Positions 41,909 to 45,580 of a stretch of DNA of 45,580 nucleotides are shown piece by piece (positions within the stretch are counted from its first letter, which is position 1; each line of letters begins with the position of its first letter). The notes beneath the pieces are model-generated. The model made no database searches and was not told the origin of the DNA. It saw nothing but the letters and a program-made list of their open reading frames with translations. The DNA comes from JACCQS01 sp050999295 (GTDB taxonomy: Bacteria; Actinomycetota; Actinomycetes; Mycobacteriales; Geodermatophilaceae): positions 1-45,580 of the forward strand of contig JBPCPI010000084.1 of assembly GCA_050999295.1 (NCBI GenBank), in the 5' to 3' direction. The position numbers were made by a program, and so were the translations under genes.

Positions 41909-43210
41909 GTGCCGACAGCCCGATCCCAGTCCTCCCCCGGCGGTGACCGACTCGAGTTCTTTCCCTTTGTTCCCACTCGCTATCGCGACCCCGAGCGCCT
42001 GTCGGCCCTGACCTCACCGGCCTATGACCTGATCGATCCCGGCGAACGGGAGACCCTGGCCCAGGCCGACGAACACAGCATCGTGCACCTGACCCTGCCG
42101 ACCTTCGGCGCCGATGACGCCCAGCGCCGGCTGAAAGCATGGCGCCGCCAGGGCGTGCTGATACCTGACCCCGAGCCGGCCCTGTTCGTCTACGACCTTG
42201 CCGAGATCGGGGCCGGACCTGACCGGCTGTCGACCCGAGGTTGGGTGGGCTCGGTCACGCTCGTCCAGCCTGGCTCACCAGCGATCTCGCCGCACGAGGC
42301 GACGATGCCCGCTGCGGTGGCTGATCGACTGCGCCTGCTTGCCGCAACGCAGGCAAATCTCGAAGCCATCGTGCTCACTCACGACGGAGATCGGGCGGTC
42401 TCTGACGAACTTGCCCAGCACTACGTCCACCAGAGCCAGCCACTCATCGATCTGCTCGACGACGGCGGTGTCCGGCACCGCCTCTGGCCGGTGCTCGACC
42501 GCCAGCACATCGACGCCGTGTGCGCGGACTTTGCCGATCGACGGGCCGTCATTGCCGACGGCCATCACCGCTATCGGAGTTATCTCGACTACCAGGCGCT
42601 GCAGCGGGCCACCGTCGCCGGTCCGGGACCGTGGGACCGGGGCCTGGCCTTGCTGGTCCCCACCGAGCTGCATGGCCCTCAGGTCCGCGCTATCCACCGG
42701 GTCGTCCCCGACCTGCCACTGGAGCGTGCTGTCCTGGCCGCCACCAGTGCCTTCCGGGCGACCCCGATCGGCCCGCTGACCCCAGGCGATGCCGACGATC
42801 TCCTGCTCAGCGCGCACGAGACGACGGTGCTGCTCACCGACGGCACCGACTGGGTGGCGCTGACCGACCCGGATCGCGCGCCCTTGCTCGCGACCACGCC
42901 GGGCGACCTCGCCGCCGCGTGGTGCGACCTGGACATCGCCCTGGTCGATGCGGGTCTGATCGAAGGTCTCTGGGCAGCCTCGGGCACGGTTGCCCTTCGG
43001 CACTCAGTGGCCTCGGCCATCGTCACGGCTCGGGACCGGACCGGGGTCGCGGTACTGGTCCGGCCCACACCAGCCGCGACGGTTCTGGACCTGGCCGCTC
43101 GCGGCGTGCTGATGCCTCGCAAGTCCACCTTCTTCGTACCGAAGCCCAGGACCGGATTGGTCATGCGTTGCTTCGTTGACGAGGTCGACTATCCGAAGCC
43201 GGCTCGCTAG
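41909..43210 (+). CDS. DUF1015 family protein
   Basis: 433-aa protein of DUF1015, a family of uncertain function with homologues from bacteria to archaea. Diagnostic stretches: LEFFPFVPTRYRDPERLSAL and TSPAYDLIDPGERETL near the start; 'VIADGHHRYRSYLDYQALQR' (the invariant ADGHHRY, likely a nucleotide- or metal-binding site); and VLDLAARGVLMPRKSTFFVP then KPRTGLVM at the end. GTG at 41909 is 6 nt after a TAACCT box (41897-41902), so a leaderless message is likely. Ends convergently with ssb. Confidence 0.9.
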   Translation: MPTARSQSSPGGDRLEFFPFVPTRYRDPERLSALTSPAYDLIDPGERETLAQADEHSIVHLTLPTFGADDAQRRLKAWRRQGVLIPDPEPALFVYDLAEIGAGPDRLSTRGWVGSVTLVQPGSPAISPHEATMPAAVADRLRLLAATQANLEAIVLTHDGDRAVSDELAQHYVHQSQPLIDLLDDGGVRHRLWPVLDRQHIDAVCADFADRRAVIADGHHRYRSYLDYQALQRATVAGPGPWDRGLALLVPTELHGPQVRAIHRVVPDLPLERAVLAATSAFRATPIGPLTPGDADDLLLSAHETTVLLTDGTDWVALTDPDRAPLLATTPGDLAAAWCDLDIALVDAGLIEGLWAASGTVALRHSVASAIVTARDRTGVAVLVRPTPAATVLDLAARGVLMPRKSTFFVPKPRTGLVMRCFVDEVDYPKPAR

Positions 43211-43299
43211 CCCGGGCCGACGTTGGCACGGTGCGTGACCCCCGACGCCGAGACCGATCTGCGGTCAGCGGCTGCGCTGCTCACCGAGGTCGGCCGCGG

Positions 43300-43641
43300 C
43301 TAGGTGGCCGGCGCGCGGGACACTCGGCGCACCGTGCGTACCTCCACCACGTAGACATTTTGAGTCCCGGACTCGGCGCGCCAGAATCGGCGGTGCAACG
43401 CACCGCGGATCTCCAGGACATCCCCCGGTACCCAGCCGGCCGCGGCTTTGATGGCCGCAGGTCGAAAACTCGCACATTGGATGGAATCGGTGCTCTGTCG
43501 CCGCACTGCGGCCGGCGGGCGCCGCACCACGAGGCGGAAGTCAACCGCCGCATCCCCGCTGGGCATGGTCTTGTGCACCGGTGCTTGGGCCAACCGGCCG
43601 ATCAGGTGCACATCGTTGGTGTCGATGACCGCCAGGCTCAT
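43300..43641 (-). CDS. ssb: Short single-stranded DNA-binding protein
   Basis: 113-aa OB-fold protein: MSLAVIDTNDVHLIGRLAQA begins the fold, 'AVDFRLVVRRPP' is the second strand pair, and 'DVLEIRGALHRRFWRAESGTQN' ends it. It lacks the acidic C-terminal tip (DDDxPF) through which full-length SSB recruits repair and replication enzymes; it ends at RTVRRVSRAPAT. So it is probably a second, minor SSB paralogue (inference). ATG at 43641 has GGGGA about 5 nt upstream; an ATG at 43698 would add 19 residues. 106 nt separate it from the membrane-protein gene. Confidence 0.8.
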   Translation of the reverse strand: MSLAVIDTNDVHLIGRLAQAPVHKTMPSGDAAVDFRLVVRRPPAAVRRQSTDSIQCASFRPAAIKAAAGWVPGDVLEIRGALHRRFWRAESGTQNVYVVEVRTVRRVSRAPAT

Positions 43642-43747
43642 GGCGTCCCCGGATCTCTGCTCGGCGGGGCCCCCAATGGGCTCCCGCGATACGGCCATCG
43701 TCGATGGTCCGCGCCCGGCGGGGGCCCGCAGCACTGCAGTTGTGGAT

Positions 43748-44212
43748 TCAGCGCTGGGCTGTGGATTTCGCGCGGCCGGCCTGGCCGACCTGGCCGGCCC
43801 GGCCGGCCCGGACCCGACCCACGACCTCGGCGGCGGCCGCGCCGAGCAGCACGAGCAGACAGGCGACCGCCCAGCCGAGGAGATAGTTCCTACCCAGCAG
43901 CGTGTCATTGCCCACCACAGACCCCTGCTGGATGACCAACGGGAGTGCGACGAGGGTCAGCGATCCGATGCCCACCAGGGCGACGAGCAGGGCCCGGCGC
44001 CGATGTGCTGGCCACCGGTCGGCTGCCAGTTTGCTCAACGCGGCGGTCGCCGGGGCCAGGACGCCGTCGTGCGCAACGAGTCCGAGTCCCAGCCAGAACC
44101 CCACCCACAGCAGGTCAACGAGCCCGATGGACATCAGGTTGAACAGCCCCACACCGATGAGGCCGACTCCACCCAGACCTATGAGGAGGCGGGGCGTCGA
44201 GGGGCGCGTCAT
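43748..44212 (-). CDS. Four-helix membrane protein of unknown function
   Basis: 154-aa hydrophobic protein with about four membrane helices: LLIGLGGVGLIGVGLFNLMS, VDLLWVGFWLGLGLVAHDGV, RRALLVALVGIGSLTLVALP and GWAVACLLVLLGAAAAEVVG. The conserved-looking HDGVLAP after helix 2 might matter. The C-terminus (VRAGRAGQVGQAGRAKSTAQ) is low-complexity and matches a GC-rich direct repeat in the DNA. I do not recognise a family. ATG overlaps the stop of the molybdopterin oxidoreductase (ATGA), so it may support that enzyme. Confidence 0.65.
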   Translation of the reverse strand: MTRPSTPRLLIGLGGVGLIGVGLFNLMSIGLVDLLWVGFWLGLGLVAHDGVLAPATAALSKLAADRWPAHRRRALLVALVGIGSLTLVALPLVIQQGSVVGNDTLLGRNYLLGWAVACLLVLLGAAAAEVVGRVRAGRAGQVGQAGRAKSTAQR

Positions 44213-45393
44213 CCGATGACCTCGATCCGGTTGACCCACTTGGTCTGCAGGACCCCGGGGCGACTGGGTGCGATAAGCCGGCACGGAAATCCGTGGTCCC
44301 GGGCCAACTCCTCGCCGTTGAGCCGCAGGGCGAGCAGGGTCAGCGGGTCGGCCGAGTGTTGGGCCGGGAGCATGGACTCGCCGAAGGCGGCCTTGGTCTG
44401 CAGCGAGATGATCCGCAGGCGAGACTGGGCCGGGGCATCGACGGCCGCAAGCAGGTCACTGATCCGTACGCCCGTCCACTCAGCGTTGGTGGACCAGCCC
44501 TCGACGCAGGTGATCGGCAAGGTGACGGTGTGCTGGGGCATGGCACGCAGTTCGTCCAGGCTCCAGTTCTCGGTGGCCCGCTCCGAGACCACCGCCAGCT
44601 CGAAGTCCGGTCCGATCGCCCCGTCGGTGATTCCGGCGGCATCTGCGGTTCGGTTGATCGGGACGCCTTGCGGGCCGGTACCCGTGGACGGGGAGAGCAC
44701 AGCCATCGTCTTCAGCCACGGAATCGATCCGCCGGCAACCGACAGGGCGGCCAATCCCGAGGCGATGTAAGCCGAAGCCAGAACCGTACGGCGCGGGAGG
44801 CGTTGCTCCTCTGCTGCGACGGCCGACGGTTCTTCGACGGCAGGGCCAGCCTCCGGTGGTACGTCGTCATCATCGGCCTCCAGCGGCTGGGACAACGTGG
44901 TGCGGATGATCGGAAGTTTGACGGCGATGTGCGCCAGCAAAGAGCCAAAGGCGACCCACGCCACGGCGAAGTGTGCGTCGCGGAAGTCAAACGGCCAGAG
45001 GTACAGCTTGGCGATGTTCAGCACACCGATGGTGAGTTCGAAGATGACCGCGGAGACGAGGAGGGCAACGGACAGCCGCTCCAATGCGTGGACCAGCGAC
45101 TTGACCCGCGGCACGACGAACAACCTCGGATAGACCGACCAGAGTTTCACCAGCAGGAGCGGAATCGCCGCCATCCCACTGATCACGTGGGCACCCTGCG
45201 TTACGCGATAGCCCCAGGACGGCTGGGTCGGCCACGGAAACCACACGAGATCCTGGGCGGCATGCGAGAGCAACCCGGTGATGAAGCAGATGGTGATCGC
45301 GATCCCCAGGCCGATGCCGACGCGAGACGTGACCGCGGGCGCACGACCGCGGCTGGTGAAGGCGTCCTCACGCGGGATCAGCGAGTGCACCAC
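44209..45393 (-). CDS. Cytochrome b-like / molybdopterin oxidoreductase fusion
   Basis: 394-aa protein joining two parts. The N-terminal ~155 residues form about four membrane helices with spaced histidines (GAHVISGMAAIPLLLVKLWS, DAHFAVAWVAFGSLLAHIAV) resembling a b561-type cytochrome, which could pass electrons to or from the quinone pool. After a Pro/Glu-rich linker and a further anchor helix (VLASAYIASGLAALSVAGGS) comes a sulfite-oxidase-type molybdopterin domain with the molybdenum-ligand Cys at about residue 296 (LPITCVEGWSTNAEW), then 'HGFPCRLIAPSRPG' and KWVNRIEVI. Substrate unknown. GTG start at 45393 overlaps the end of the methyltransferase gene by 16 nt. Confidence 0.85.
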   Translation of the reverse strand: MVHSLIPREDAFTSRGRAPAVTSRVGIGLGIAITICFITGLLSHAAQDLVWFPWPTQPSWGYRVTQGAHVISGMAAIPLLLVKLWSVYPRLFVVPRVKSLVHALERLSVALLVSAVIFELTIGVLNIAKLYLWPFDFRDAHFAVAWVAFGSLLAHIAVKLPIIRTTLSQPLEADDDDVPPEAGPAVEEPSAVAAEEQRLPRRTVLASAYIASGLAALSVAGGSIPWLKTMAVLSPSTGTGPQGVPINRTADAAGITDGAIGPDFELAVVSERATENWSLDELRAMPQHTVTLPITCVEGWSTNAEWTGVRISDLLAAVDAPAQSRLRIISLQTKAAFGESMLPAQHSADPLTLLALRLNGEELARDHGFPCRLIAPSRPGVLQTKWVNRIEVIG

Positions 45394-45580
45394 GGCGGCG
45401 TTCCACGACCCAGCAGAGCGACCCAGCGATCAGCACGCTGCTCGAGCCCGTTCAAGCTGAGACCGGCGTGCTCGGCCAGGTCGCCGATCGCGTCGGCCGC
45501 CACCCGGGCCCATGGAAACCAGGAGCTGACCATGTCGTCGACCTCGAGCCGGATCAGCCGGCTGCTGACTCCTTGTCCTG
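45378..45580 (-). CDS. SAM-dependent methyltransferase, C-terminal part (cut by window edge)
   Basis: Only the last 67 codons are present. The tail reads GQGVSSRLIRLEVDDMVSSW then FPWARVAADAIGDLAEHAGL and SLNGLEQRADRWVALL, the usual end of class I methyltransferases of the actinobacterial type (WFPWARVGADAI...AGL...GRWFA). The stop at 45378 lies inside the start of the molybdopterin gene, so the two are probably co-transcribed. The SAM-binding half and start are outside the window. Confidence 0.7.
   Translation of the reverse strand, partial: GQGVSSRLIRLEVDDMVSSWFPWARVAADAIGDLAEHAGLSLNGLEQRADRWVALLGRGTPPWCTR

Overview
The window is high-GC actinobacterial chromosome. Protein similarities, gene order and GTG/TTG start usage all point to Actinomycetia. 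Two blocks that are conserved across that class lie head to tail here. On the minus strand, 15487 down to 5216 carries a CDP-alcohol phosphatidyltransferase, DUF881, DUF1290, DUF881, gcvH, garA-like FHA, MerR, bifunctional nuclease, MerR and gcvP, matching Mycobacterium tuberculosis Rv1822-Rv1832. From 41108 down to 16804 runs a HAD phosphatase, small genes, tlyA, nadK, recN, steA, mctB, [inserted envelope genes], pyrG, Nudix, ald, xerD, parA, scpA, scpB, rluB, cmk and der, matching Rv1692-Rv1713. I cannot name a genus. The absence of mycobacterial-type insertions and the presence of the MraY-like/MurJ/GT4 cassette suggest a non-mycobacterial lineage, for example near Frankiales, Sporichthyales or Nakamurellales (inference).

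Layout. 1-5123 is mixed: a partial ArsR regulator, an M50-like membrane protease, a GNAT, a 78-aa unknown, coaA, an Eis-like acetyltransferase and a DUF5999 protein. 5216-15487 is the glycine cleavage / GarA / DUF881 block. It is interrupted at 8181-9316 by a plus-strand PadR (broken by an in-frame stop) and GyrI-like pair. 15679-16731 is a short junction with a SnoaL-like gene, a GYD-domain gene and tRNA-Pro(GGG). 16804-41869 is a long, tightly packed minus-strand array with many 4-bp stop/start overlaps. It covers chromosome segregation (parA, scpA, scpB, xerD), translation and RNA modification (rluB, tlyA, der), nucleotide and cofactor metabolism (cmk, pyrG, nadK, Nudix), DNA repair (recN) and cell envelope/division (steA, mctB/steB-like, MraY/WecA-like, murJ-like, GT4, phosphatase-like membrane protein). 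41909-45580 holds a DUF1015 gene, a short SSB, a membrane protein, a cytochrome b/molybdopterin oxidoreductase fusion and the tail of a methyltransferase.

How the genes fit together. The GarA-like FHA protein is the expected carbon/nitrogen switch of the 2-oxoglutarate node and sits with the H and P proteins of glycine cleavage, two MerR regulators and a nuclease. The second block joins segregation and condensin functions to envelope synthesis and export. The most system-like unit is the four-gene chain 33453-27419 (lipid-linked sugar transferase, flippase, glycosyltransferase, phosphatase-fold membrane protein) between mctB and pyrG, which looks like a dedicated envelope glycan pathway.

No CRISPR array, insertion sequence, prophage or integron is visible, and no gene-free stretch exceeds about 270 bases.
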